Shown here: positions 1 through 5,560 of the stretch, piece by piece
Position numbering within the stretch: position 1 is the first letter of the stretch
How the letters are laid out: the number at the start of each line of letters is the position of its first letter
Source of the DNA: Thermoplasmata archaeon
Lineage (GTDB): Archaea > Thermoplasmatota > Thermoplasmata > Thermoplasmatales > Thermoplasmataceae
Direction: 5' to 3'
Assembly: GCA_021790415.1 (NCBI GenBank)
Contig: JAJYDZ010000144.1
Span: 1 to 5,560 of the forward strand
Length of the DNA: 5,560 bases
The notes under the pieces: generated by a model
The model's input: the letters and a program-made list of their open reading frames with translations, nothing else
Database searches by the model: none
Told to the model about the DNA's origin: nothing
Position numbers and translations under genes: made by a program

Positions 1-1
1 A

Positions 2-541
2 ATTTTACAGCAATTAGTCCGGGATCCTCTCCTAAATGCCAAAGAAATTTCAGCCATAACGAACATAAAGAGAACAATAGTTGCAAAATCCTTGGATAAA
101 ATGTCACAGGGCAACGCATTTTCTGTTGATCCTATTATAAATATAGCTTGTGTTGATAATCTCATATTTGCAATTTACCATGCTGAGGTTAAGAGGGGAG
201 ACGAAGCAAAAGTGACCCGTGATGCCTGCTTCTTATTAAAAGATAATTATTTACTCACAAAATATTTCCCAGCCAAAAGGGTGATTATTCTTGCATCTTT
301 CAATAGTGCCGAGGAAATGGAGAAGTTTAAGGAGCAAATGTCTTCACTGGATGTAGTTAAACAGTCACTTAGTGTCATTTTTAAAACACATCCACAAAGT
401 AACTTTTTATATGAATCTCTTTTGCAAGAGTTGATCGAAAGACATTCTAATTATAGGGAAGATAGAGAATTAAATTTGATATCGGAGGATGATCCTCTCA
501 AAAGCAAAAATATGGAAAAGGGAGACAGTGATATCATTTAA
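2..541 (+). CDS. Probable helix-turn-helix (Lrp/AsnC-like) regulator, 5' end outside window
   Basis: The frame is open from the left edge and ends at TAA 539-541, so about 179 C-terminal residues are visible. An ATG at 92 exists, but the 30 codons before it read as protein, so it is probably internal. Visible residues about 8-35 have the spacing of a helix-turn-helix: a short helix, AKEIS, a turn at TNIK, then a recognition-like helix (RTIVAKSLDKM). A later stretch around RVIILASF and DVVKQSLSVIF has the strand-helix-strand order of the small ligand-binding domain of Lrp/AsnC regulators. The last 30 or so residues are polar, rich in Glu, Asp and Lys, and look disordered. The likely role is cytoplasmic transcription control, but the family is inferred from pattern only and the target is unknown. 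No T-rich terminator or strong hairpin follows the stop, so transcription might run on. It could instead be a lineage-specific protein with a coincidental HTH-like segment. Confidence 0.5.
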   Translation: MLQQLVRDPLLNAKEISAITNIKRTIVAKSLDKMSQGNAFSVDPIINIACVDNLIFAIYHAEVKRGDEAKVTRDACFLLKDNYLLTKYFPAKRVIILASFNSAEEMEKFKEQMSSLDVVKQSLSVIFKTHPQSNFLYESLLQELIERHSNYREDRELNLISEDDPLKSKNMEKGDSDII

Positions 542-710
542 TTAAGCAGTAAATCCAATGTATTATCTTTGGGAGGATGTCACTAAAAATTTCTGCAGCC
601 GATTCAGCATGGAATAATCATAAGATGAGGTCTTCCATGTTTCTAAAGGTAAAATAATTATTTGGTTAATATATTATAAATTAGCAGCAATTTTACGATA
701 AAATGAGGAG

Positions 711-726
711 ACAAATATTAATATAA
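711..726 (+). promoter_or_regulatory. BRE/TATA promoter of the surface-protein gene
   Basis: ACAAAT (711-716) fits the archaeal BRE pattern R-N-W-A-A-W and is followed by the TATA-like TTAATATAA (718-726), centred near 722. That is 26 bases before the ATG at 748, the spacing expected if transcription starts at the start codon (a leaderless mRNA). The same ACAAAT-TATA-ATG geometry occurs before the gene at 4421. A second AT-rich stretch at 669-680 could be an alternative upstream promoter. Confidence 0.55.
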
Positions 727-747
727 TTACATGGGATAGTTTAATTA

Positions 748-3267
748 ATGGGTAAGCTAACCGCATATATTGTTGGGTTGTTCTCTGCAATTGCGCTTTC
801 ATACTATGTATTATCATCATATTATTCCCCATTAATCTCATGGGTTGGCCCGATTTTTGGTGCACCACTAATATTTATATTGTCCTTAATGTTTCTTTTA
901 ATGGGGGACGTTCTTAATCATCTTATTCTGATTCCGATTCTCATAGTTGTCGGTGTTTTGATTGGTCTCGGAGCTAGAAAGGGGACTAAGGCTATAGGCG
1001 CCGCAATAACTGTTTACTTTTCGCTTTGGGGTTTCATTGTATCAAGTTTATTTTCTTTGTATCTGGAATCTAAGAGTAAATTTACAAGCCTCGTAAGTTC
1101 TGTTAGTTCTTCCTCTATTTCCAACGGTTTACCGCCGCCTCCCTCAGGAACTAATTTTGGGACTATCATGGCAGAGCCGCTCTTCTCCAGAATCGCATTA
1201 ACTGTTGAGAAGATTGGACAAACCTCCCTCAGTGGTTCCTTTGGCTCAACAGGCACAGGATTATCATCAACTAGTTTTTCGATTATATCGGGTAGCGGGC
1301 CATCGTCTTTTCTTGGTATTGGTGGAATCAATGTGGGCGGTCCGCTTGGAATATTGGCTGAAGCGTTTGTTCCTTTTATTATTGTCAATTTAATTATAAT
1401 AATGATATCATCCGGATTAACAGGCAGATTTTTGTACCGGAGAATAAATAAAGATAAAATTGCAAAGAAAGCAAATAAAGAAAAGAAACAGGGAAAAACT
1501 AAGGAGGTTATTGTTTTCATAATATTAGCGCTATTCGTATTATCTTTTGCAGGCGCATTCTCTCCATATTCTGTATCGACGACCCAACAAAATTTCCACA
1601 ACGACAATGGGTTAAACCCCTATGCATCCTTGGGAAATTATCCTCTCAATAGAAACCCCGTTTTTTCAACAACAAAGTTGGTTACTGGTATTTCCTCAAA
1701 TAACAATCCTCAAATTTCTACTTCAGGAAATAATTCCAATCAGGATATTCTTTCTGCAGGTGTAATAGGCGAGCAGGGTTCTTCGTATAACATATTCCTC
1801 AATATGGCACTATACAGTGGCAATTCCAATTCAAACTGGATATATGCGAGCGGTCAGACATCATCCATTTTCACGCTCGTTGCTGAAACGGATAATTTGC
1901 CGCAACTATTCAGAAGTATAGAAAACGGTCTTGGTGTAAGCAATACCATATCAAATTCCTCAATCACAAGTTCCACATTATGGAATCTTATGCCTCAATC
2001 CGTTATCGTAATGGCTTACAACGGAACATTAGCTAACACATCTTCATATGCCACGACCCAAGTTGGCAGCATTATGAGTCAGCTGGGAGGAAGTGATGGG
2101 GCCTGCATAGTTCAACTATCTCTCGGAACATCTTTCATTGGTATTTCTGACTCTAACATTAGCTTATATATTTACACCTTCACAGCCAACTACTATAACT
2201 CAGAAAACTCTATGGTTAATGACCTATCCAGCACAATCTCAAATTCTGGCTCCAACGAAATCTTTACATCAGGCATGAATTCAGGATATCTGGTTCCAGG
2301 TTATTCATCAAGCAGTGTTGATTCCTCCATATTTATCGCGGGATTTGTTCATTCAGGAACTTTTTCAAATGAAATTTCAAAATATATTGGTATAAATTCA
2401 ACCTTCAGCAAGGGCAGCTCTATTGTCTTTGATGGTGGTCTTTTCGCTAAGAGTCATGTTGTAACATCCTCATCTGATGTACATACGATTTCCGGGGCAC
2501 AGATTTATGGATATGATGGTACTATTGCATTTTCCAGCTCCAATGCAAACTATGGTATGCTTCTCGGGGTACCTGAGGGAAAATCATCTGCCAATTTCAC
2601 AATTATAGGATCATATACGGGATACTCAGGTCAATTATCGAAGACGGCGAATCAGACCATCCAACCAAATGGTACATTTTCATTAACTTCTATTGAATTA
2701 CAATCCAAACATCTTTACCCTGCAAACCTTCAGATAACCACATCCATAACTTCTTCAGGGTCCAACACATTTACAGTAGAAACCTCCGTTATTAACAGGG
2801 ATTCAAACTCAATCTCTTCTGTTGCCATAAACGAGAGCTCTTTTGCCTCACAATATAATGGCGAGGTTACAATAACTTCTGGAAAACTTATTTCAAGTAT
2901 AGCTTCTCTTTCACCGGGTCAGAACTTTACCAATACCTTTACATTTACAGCAAATAACCCTGGTGCTTATTCAATTTCTGAACCACCTGTTACTTATTCA
3001 ATGAATGGAACCTCATTTACAAATTACGGCACGAGCATTGGGGTATCAGGGCCGACACCACTTGTCGTAACCAGTATAAATGGAGTATGGTATAACTCGC
3101 TTAACGAAAGTGAGAAATTTATCGGGATAACATTCCTCACAAATGAGATCATGCCCGGATTCTACCTTTTTGATTTGATTATTCTTCTTATTATTTTGGC
3201 AGATATCGCCTTTGAGGTAAAATCTTATAGAAAATGGAAAAGAGAGAGGCAAAATTCACAACCATGA
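748..3267 (+). CDS. Large membrane-anchored surface protein with Ser/Thr/Asn-rich ectodomain (unknown function)
   Basis: I do not recognise a named family. By eye this 839-residue protein has hydrophobic segments near residues 5-25, 33-52, 55-75, 82-104, 203-224, 254-272 and 803-824. Basic stretches at 77-81, about 226-253 (a dense Lys/Arg linker) and 825-839 should face the cytoplasm, which gives an N-out, C-in seven-span model. Residues 105-200 form an outside loop rich in Ser and Gly with a four-proline run near 129-132. Residues about 273-802 form a large ectodomain with 13 N-x-S/T sequons (for example N403, N425, N430, N616, N641, N726, N753), only 12 Lys/Arg and one Cys (C453), the only cysteine in the protein. 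Residues about 665-768 look like an Ig-like beta sandwich: an NRDSNS turn, a SLSPGQNFT segment, then GAY..SEPPVTY. The start is the first ATG after an in-frame stop at 742-744; no Shine-Dalgarno lies at normal distance, in line with leaderless expression. A role in the cell surface, adhesion or a transport or secretion complex is possible but inferred. Confidence 0.85.
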   Translation: MGKLTAYIVGLFSAIALSYYVLSSYYSPLISWVGPIFGAPLIFILSLMFLLMGDVLNHLILIPILIVVGVLIGLGARKGTKAIGAAITVYFSLWGFIVSSLFSLYLESKSKFTSLVSSVSSSSISNGLPPPPSGTNFGTIMAEPLFSRIALTVEKIGQTSLSGSFGSTGTGLSSTSFSIISGSGPSSFLGIGGINVGGPLGILAEAFVPFIIVNLIIIMISSGLTGRFLYRRINKDKIAKKANKEKKQGKTKEVIVFIILALFVLSFAGAFSPYSVSTTQQNFHNDNGLNPYASLGNYPLNRNPVFSTTKLVTGISSNNNPQISTSGNNSNQDILSAGVIGEQGSSYNIFLNMALYSGNSNSNWIYASGQTSSIFTLVAETDNLPQLFRSIENGLGVSNTISNSSITSSTLWNLMPQSVIVMAYNGTLANTSSYATTQVGSIMSQLGGSDGACIVQLSLGTSFIGISDSNISLYIYTFTANYYNSENSMVNDLSSTISNSGSNEIFTSGMNSGYLVPGYSSSSVDSSIFIAGFVHSGTFSNEISKYIGINSTFSKGSSIVFDGGLFAKSHVVTSSSDVHTISGAQIYGYDGTIAFSSSNANYGMLLGVPEGKSSANFTIIGSYTGYSGQLSKTANQTIQPNGTFSLTSIELQSKHLYPANLQITTSITSSGSNTFTVETSVINRDSNSISSVAINESSFASQYNGEVTITSGKLISSIASLSPGQNFTNTFTFTANNPGAYSISEPPVTYSMNGTSFTNYGTSIGVSGPTPLVVTSINGVWYNSLNESEKFIGITFLTNEIMPGFYLFDLIILLIILADIAFEVKSYRKWKRERQNSQP

Positions 3268-3273
3268 CCAATA

Positions 3274-4374
3274 TCAGGGTCTTATAAATTTAATACTAAG
3301 CTGGGTAAGTTTTTCCAGTTTTCTCCTTTTTTCAGTATCCGTCATTTTAACTGATCTTAATATTTCCATGAAAAATTCAATTGCTGCATCATAATCAGCA
3401 TAATTAACAGGCTTGGGTATTCCGTCCTTCCCTCCTAGGGCGAAGGTATATCGTAAGGGATCAGAATAACTTGGTGCTTTTCCCATAATTACCTCGGTGA
3501 TGTATGAAAGCGCTCTTATTGTTGATTTCCCTACTCCTTTCATCATGAACAGTTCATCAAAATTTGAAGGTTGAAACTCATATATTTCCCTTAGATTATC
3601 CCAGTTTACTTTAACATCATATGAAGTGATTTTTAAATTTTCCTGAAAATAATCAAGTTTGAACTGGCCTTTTTTATTTACGTTGCTTATTGTTCTTAAA
3701 ATTAAAGGGTCTTTAACCGCATCAATCATTCCTTCTCTATTTTCCCTGCTTTTTGAGGTTGTAAGATCGAGCACCCTATCTTTACTTTCCTGAGAGAAAA
3801 TGCCAGATCGCCCATCATCTAGAATTTCATTAGCCATAGAACTGTGCCACTGATACCTTCTTGCCATCCTTTCATCCTGATCCATTCCCTGTTGTATTAT
3901 TGTCCAATTATTTTGATTGCTATAGAGAATTGAATGAATATAAAGATCATAACCATCTTGCAATAAATTAGAATCCGCTCTGGCTATCCTCCTGCTATAA
4001 TTTTTTAATCTGATTCCTTCCTGTTCTTTCAAAATCCCTTCATTCACACTTTTTTCAATTTCATTAATAGTATTTATCATGTCCTTTCCCTTACCTCCAG
4101 CCATGGAGATACCTGTATGAGATTCTTTCAGGGACTCTTTCAGTGCGTATAACGTTGAAGTTGTTGTACCGCTTGAATTCCAATCAAATCCTGTAACCAA
4201 ACTCAATGACTGGAACCATATGGGATCAGACATTCTTTTCAAAAGGGTGTGGGAACCGTACCAAGAATTTATGAGTTCCATAATTGCGCCAGTCAAATCA
4301 ACCATGTGTTTGAAGAGTTTTTCAGGAGGTCTTCCGTAATGTAACGGCAGATCTGAAATTCCTGTTCTTTTCAT
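3274..4374 (-). CDS. DUF763 family protein (COG1415-like) with helix-hairpin-helix segment
   Basis: This is a full-length member of the DUF763 family, which is conserved in archaea and some bacteria and has no established function. Numbering from the chosen start, the family blocks are in order: MKRTGISDLPLHYG at 1-14, WFQSL (53-57) and GFDWNSSGTTT (62-72), GISMAGGKGK (88-97), DSNLLQDGYDLYIH (134-147), IIQQGMDQDERMARRYQWH (159-177), VLDLTT (201-206), and a helix-hairpin-helix-like KGVGKSTIRAL (279-289) followed by DPLRYTFALGGKDGIPKPV. The Gly-rich hairpin suggests nucleic-acid contact, but no nuclease or polymerase signature is visible. I chose ATG 4374 (366 residues) over an upstream in-frame ATG at 4407: homologues begin at MKRTG, and the longer form would place the TATA box inside the gene. 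The gene converges on the surface-protein gene with a 6-base gap and diverges from DUF2175 with 46 bases between start codons, so it is probably transcribed alone. Confidence 0.9.
   Translation of the reverse strand: MKRTGISDLPLHYGRPPEKLFKHMVDLTGAIMELINSWYGSHTLLKRMSDPIWFQSLSLVTGFDWNSSGTTTSTLYALKESLKESHTGISMAGGKGKDMINTINEIEKSVNEGILKEQEGIRLKNYSRRIARADSNLLQDGYDLYIHSILYSNQNNWTIIQQGMDQDERMARRYQWHSSMANEILDDGRSGIFSQESKDRVLDLTTSKSRENREGMIDAVKDPLILRTISNVNKKGQFKLDYFQENLKITSYDVKVNWDNLREIYEFQPSNFDELFMMKGVGKSTIRALSYITEVIMGKAPSYSDPLRYTFALGGKDGIPKPVNYADYDAAIEFFMEILRSVKMTDTEKRRKLEKLTQLSIKFIRP
3310..3332 (+). terminator. Possible T-tract terminator for the surface-protein gene
   Basis: Three T runs of 5, 4 and 6 lie within 23 bases, starting about 43 bases after the TGA at 3265-3267. 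Archaeal RNA polymerase commonly terminates at such U-rich tracts. They fall inside the 3' end of the convergent DUF763 gene, so they also encode its Lys/Glu-rich C-terminus on the other strand; the match may therefore be coincidental. Confidence 0.3.
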
Positions 4375-4384
4375 ATCATATCCT

Positions 4385-4400
4385 ACAAATTGTATATATG
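4385..4400. promoter_or_regulatory. Divergent promoter with a shared symmetrical TATA box (DUF763 / DUF2175)
   Basis: Only 46 bases separate the two start codons, and the clearest TATA element in them is the near-palindromic GTATATAT (4392-4399), centred at about 4396. On the + strand it follows ACAAAT (4385-4390), a perfect BRE match, and lies 25 bases before the DUF2175 ATG, which fits leaderless transcription. On the - strand it lies about 22 bases before the DUF763 ATG, a little close, and the bases on its BRE side (4401-4409) do not fit the BRE pattern. The + direction should therefore be the stronger one. Use of one TATA box by both genes is an inference from spacing. Confidence 0.5.
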
Positions 4401-4420
4401 GTAACAATTAATTACTTTTT

Positions 4421-4732
4421 ATGGCTGAATTCAAATGCTATATTTGTTCAGAGAAGGCTGCGACCGGAGAAAAGTTTACATTTACGAACAATGGAGCTGT
4501 TCATTTTGACTGCTTTATTGCCCACAAAAGGAAAGAATTGGGAACGCAAAATGCAGAACAACTGTCAGAGCTGGCAATTATTTTGGATGCAGAACTAAAC
4601 CATCTTCTTACCCTATTAAGAATTGACGCCCATTCTGAAGATGGAAAGAAACACCTGCAGGCAAAATACAAAGATATAGAAAAGGCTGCGGGCGAAACAA
4701 CCAGACTCATATCGGCTCTTAAGAAACAATAA
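4421..4732 (+). CDS. DUF2175 (COG4847-like) small zinc-binding protein
   Basis: This 103-residue protein has four likely metal ligands at the N-terminus: C6-x2-C9 and, after 18 residues, H28-x2-C31. They surround the segment GEKFTFTNNGAVHFDC, typical of the archaeal DUF2175 family, whose fold resembles a LIM or treble-clef zinc finger. The rest (about 45-101) is predicted helical, with leucine-rich and charged heptad-like stretches (LSELAIILDAELNHLLTLL, then KDIEKAAGETTRLISAL) that could form a helical hairpin or coiled coil for self-association. The function is unknown; a nucleic-acid or protein-binding accessory role is inferred only from the zinc finger. The start ATG has no Shine-Dalgarno but a BRE/TATA pair at leaderless distance. 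It stands alone, divergent from DUF763 and convergent with the ribosomal operon. Confidence 0.85.
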   Translation: MAEFKCYICSEKAATGEKFTFTNNGAVHFDCFIAHKRKELGTQNAEQLSELAIILDAELNHLLTLLRIDAHSEDGKKHLQAKYKDIEKAAGETTRLISALKKQ

Positions 4733-4734
4733 AT

Positions 4735-4784
4735 GTTCCATTAATAATGGAACTTATCCAAGAGAATTTTAAAATACTTTTTTT
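4735..4784 (+). terminator. Inverted repeat and T7 run after DUF2175
   Basis: GTTCCATTA (4735-4743) and TAATGGAAC (4745-4753) form a perfect 9-base inverted repeat around one central base, starting 3 bases after the stop codon. A self-complementary ATTTTAAAAT (4766-4775) and a run of seven T (4778-4784) follow. The T run alone is a sound archaeal termination signal for the + strand. The hairpin is not directly followed by the T run, so it could instead protect the mRNA end or bind a protein dimer. Confidence 0.45.
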
Positions 4785-4785
4785 A

Positions 4786-4810
4786 GCGTAATAAATTATT
4801 TATAAAGAAA
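4786..4810 (-). terminator. T-rich tract after rps27ae
   Basis: Read on the - strand, the bases straight after the rps27ae stop codon begin TTTCTTTATAAATAATTTAT, a T-rich, C/G-poor stretch of the type that ends archaeal transcripts. There is no strong hairpin. It would end the DUF359-rps24e-rps27ae transcript before it runs into the convergent DUF2175 gene. Confidence 0.35.
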
Positions 4811-4972
4811 TTACTGTTTGGGTTTCTTCTTGATCTCCATGTAACCGCATCTTCCGCAAGTTACCCTGTCCTCATGCTCTGCAAGAAAGACTCCGGGACC
4901 ACATCTGGGGCAGTTTCTTCTCTGCCTCATCACTTTATTATTCTCTACTTTGTAAATTTCCCTTTTCTGCAT
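4811..4972 (-). CDS. rps27ae: 30S ribosomal protein S27ae
   Basis: This 53-residue ORF encodes the small archaeal S27ae, a zinc-ribbon protein of the 30S subunit (the partner fused to ubiquitin in eukaryotes). The zinc ligands are C21-x2-C24 and C39-x2-C42, 14 residues apart, inside the family signature [20 protein letters not shown]. The basic termini (MQKREIYK, then KKKPKQ) suit rRNA binding, and the length is normal for archaea. Its ATG follows the rps24e TAA with no gap, so the two are co-transcribed and probably translationally coupled. GAGGT lies 10 bases upstream. In many archaea this operon continues with the kae1/bud32 genes; here it ends, and a convergent gene follows. Confidence 0.96.
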   Translation of the reverse strand: MQKREIYKVENNKVMRQRRNCPRCGPGVFLAEHEDRVTCGRCGYMEIKKKPKQ

Positions 4973-5272
4973 TTAGTTCTTAACCTCTTTTTCCTTGAGC
5001 TTATTTCTGATCAATTCGTAATCTGGTTCAAATAGCATTGCTGCCTCTTTGTTTTGATAAATTTTGGAATATCCTTCCATTGAATGGCTCCCTGTTAATT
5101 GCAGATTCTTATCTACAATGACAAGGGAGCTGTCAGACTTATAGTTTCGAGCTATTACCTCCCGAATTACATCGCGGGATGGGCTCACATCGTTATCAAA
5201 TTCCACAAAATACCTAATTTCCTTTCTTTTCAGGAGAGGATTGTCCTTGGCTTCAATTACATTTAATTTCAT
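4973..5272 (-). CDS. rps24e: 30S ribosomal protein S24e
   Basis: This 99-residue protein is the archaeal/eukaryotic-type 30S protein S24e. Family blocks are plain: [15 protein letters not shown] (11-25), [11 protein letters not shown] (31-41), LVIVDKN (50-56), GYSKIY (67-72) and [11 protein letters not shown] (82-92). Length and block order match full-length archaeal S24e, so it looks intact. The ATG overlaps the stop codon of the upstream DUF359 gene as ATGA (5272-5269), a classic sign of translational coupling, and the stop codon directly abuts the rps27ae start. The C-terminal tail is short and lysine-rich. The promoter must lie upstream of the DUF359 gene, outside the window. Confidence 0.97.
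   Translation of the reverse strand: MKLNVIEAKDNPLLKRKEIRYFVEFDNDVSPSRDVIREVIARNYKSDSSLVIVDKNLQLTGSHSMEGYSKIYQNKEAAMLFEPDYELIRNKLKEKEVKN
4983..4987 (-). promoter_or_regulatory. Ribosome binding site of rps27ae
   Basis: GAGGT on the - strand, 10 bases before the rps27ae ATG and inside the 3' end of rps24e, matches the core complementary to the archaeal 16S rRNA 3' end. It supports the start chosen for rps27ae and internal initiation within an operon, in contrast to the leaderless starts elsewhere in the window. Confidence 0.5.
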
Positions 5273-5560
5273 TTTTGTCTCACATCCATTTTTTCAATTA
5301 TCTTTTTAACCAATTTCTTTGAATCTTTAGAAGGCCTGATATAAGCCATGCCTACATCCGGTACTCCATACACTACCACTGTATTTTCGTCTGCATAAAA
5401 AAGTATTGGTAGTACAGCCAAATCTTCCTCACCATTTATTTCAATCCTTGTATGAGCGGATTGGTCCATGGCTTTCTTAATTTCCTTAATAAGTGAACCG
5501 GTTATGACACCCGGGGGATTTTCCAGGATAATGGATCCAGGTATGCTGCTGTATGTTTTT
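5269..5560 (-). CDS. GTP-dependent dephospho-CoA kinase (DUF359), C-terminal part only
   Basis: The frame is open to the right edge, so the start lies outside; about 96 C-terminal residues are visible. The Met at 5469 is internal, because the 30 codons before it carry the family block [15 protein letters not shown]. Next come [14 protein letters not shown] (visible residues 38-51, with the conserved Gly-Glu-Glu-Asp) and [13 protein letters not shown], all typical of DUF359/COG1909. Members of this family carry out the last step of CoA synthesis in archaea, transferring a phosphate from GTP to the 3'-hydroxyl of dephospho-CoA in the cytoplasm, in place of bacterial CoaE. The C-terminus ends in a lysine-rich helix. 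The stop codon overlaps the rps24e start, an arrangement common in archaea that links CoA synthesis genes to translation genes, frequently near spt4. Confidence 0.93.
   Translation of the reverse strand, partial: KTYSSIPGSIILENPPGVITGSLIKEIKKAMDQSAHTRIEINGEEDLAVLPILFYADENTVVVYGVPDVGMAYIRPSKDSKKLVKKIIEKMDVRQK
5280..5287 (-). promoter_or_regulatory. Weak ribosome binding site of rps24e
   Basis: GGATGTGA on the - strand ends 7 bases before the rps24e ATG and resembles the ideal GGAGGTGA with one mismatch. It lies inside the 3' end of the DUF359 gene. With the ATGA overlap, it suggests re-initiation helped by partial Shine-Dalgarno pairing. Confidence 0.4.

Noticed and set aside
92..94. ATG at 92 as the start of the first gene
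   Set aside because: The 30 codons before it are open and include the helix-turn-helix-like segment, so the gene most likely begins outside the window.
703..726. Seven-codon ORF with GAGGAG near the surface-protein promoter, considered as a leader peptide
   Set aside because: GAGGAG lies inside the ORF itself and too far from the 748 ATG to act as its ribosome binding site; the better-placed BRE/TATA would start transcription after it.
1014..1607. 197-codon ORF on the - strand inside the surface-protein gene
   Set aside because: It is antisense to a well-supported gene, lacks recognisable domains, and its composition is explained by the complement of Ser/Ile/Leu-rich codons.
4375..4407. Upstream ATG at 4407 as the DUF763 start
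   Set aside because: The extra 11 residues are not part of the family, and the TATA box would fall within the coding sequence.
4398..4710. Overlapping ORFs on both strands across DUF2175
   Set aside because: They are frame shadows of the DUF2175 gene, whose zinc motif and family match are clear.
4790..4806. TATA-like stretch between DUF2175 and rps27ae
   Set aside because: It lies between two convergent gene ends with no start codon to serve, so it is better explained as T-rich terminator sequence.
1..5560. A defence, mobile-element or CRISPR system
   Set aside because: No direct-repeat array, transposase, nuclease signature, tRNA-linked attachment site or toxin-antitoxin-like pair can be seen on either strand.

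Overview
The window looks like a piece of an archaeal chromosome, most likely from the Thermoplasmatales or a close relative (Ferroplasma, Acidiplasma or Cuniculiplasma type). The domain call is firm: archaeal-type ribosomal proteins S24e and S27ae follow the end of a DUF359 GTP-dependent dephospho-CoA kinase, and there are DUF763 and DUF2175 genes and BRE/TATA promoters placed for leaderless transcription. The order-level call is an inference from the AT-rich composition, the promoter style and a serine/threonine/asparagine-rich, charge-poor surface protein of the kind seen in acidophiles without a cell wall.

Layout from left to right. Positions 2-541 (+) hold the 3' part of a probable helix-turn-helix regulator whose start lies outside the window. 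Positions 542-747 are intergenic and contain a good BRE/TATA pair about 26 bases before the next gene, plus a 26-codon ORF of doubtful meaning. Positions 748-3267 (+) encode an 839-residue membrane-anchored surface protein with about seven membrane segments, a roughly 530-residue ectodomain with 13 N-glycosylation sequons, and an Ig-like domain before the last membrane segment. Six bases further on, a DUF763 gene ends (3274-4374, -). It diverges from a small zinc-binding DUF2175 gene (4421-4732, +) across a 46-base promoter with one symmetrical TATA box. Positions 4811-5560 (-) are the end of a translation/CoA operon: DUF359 kinase (5' end outside the window), rps24e and rps27ae, packed with a 4-base overlap and a zero-base junction.

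The right-hand operon is core housekeeping. DUF763 and DUF2175 are conserved families without established function, here coupled by a shared promoter. The large surface protein is lineage-specific and is the least understood item. I see no CRISPR array, transposase, toxin-antitoxin pair, defence system, tRNA or rRNA. The parts most worth a second look are the surface protein and the divergent promoter; nothing here clearly forms a new multi-gene system.
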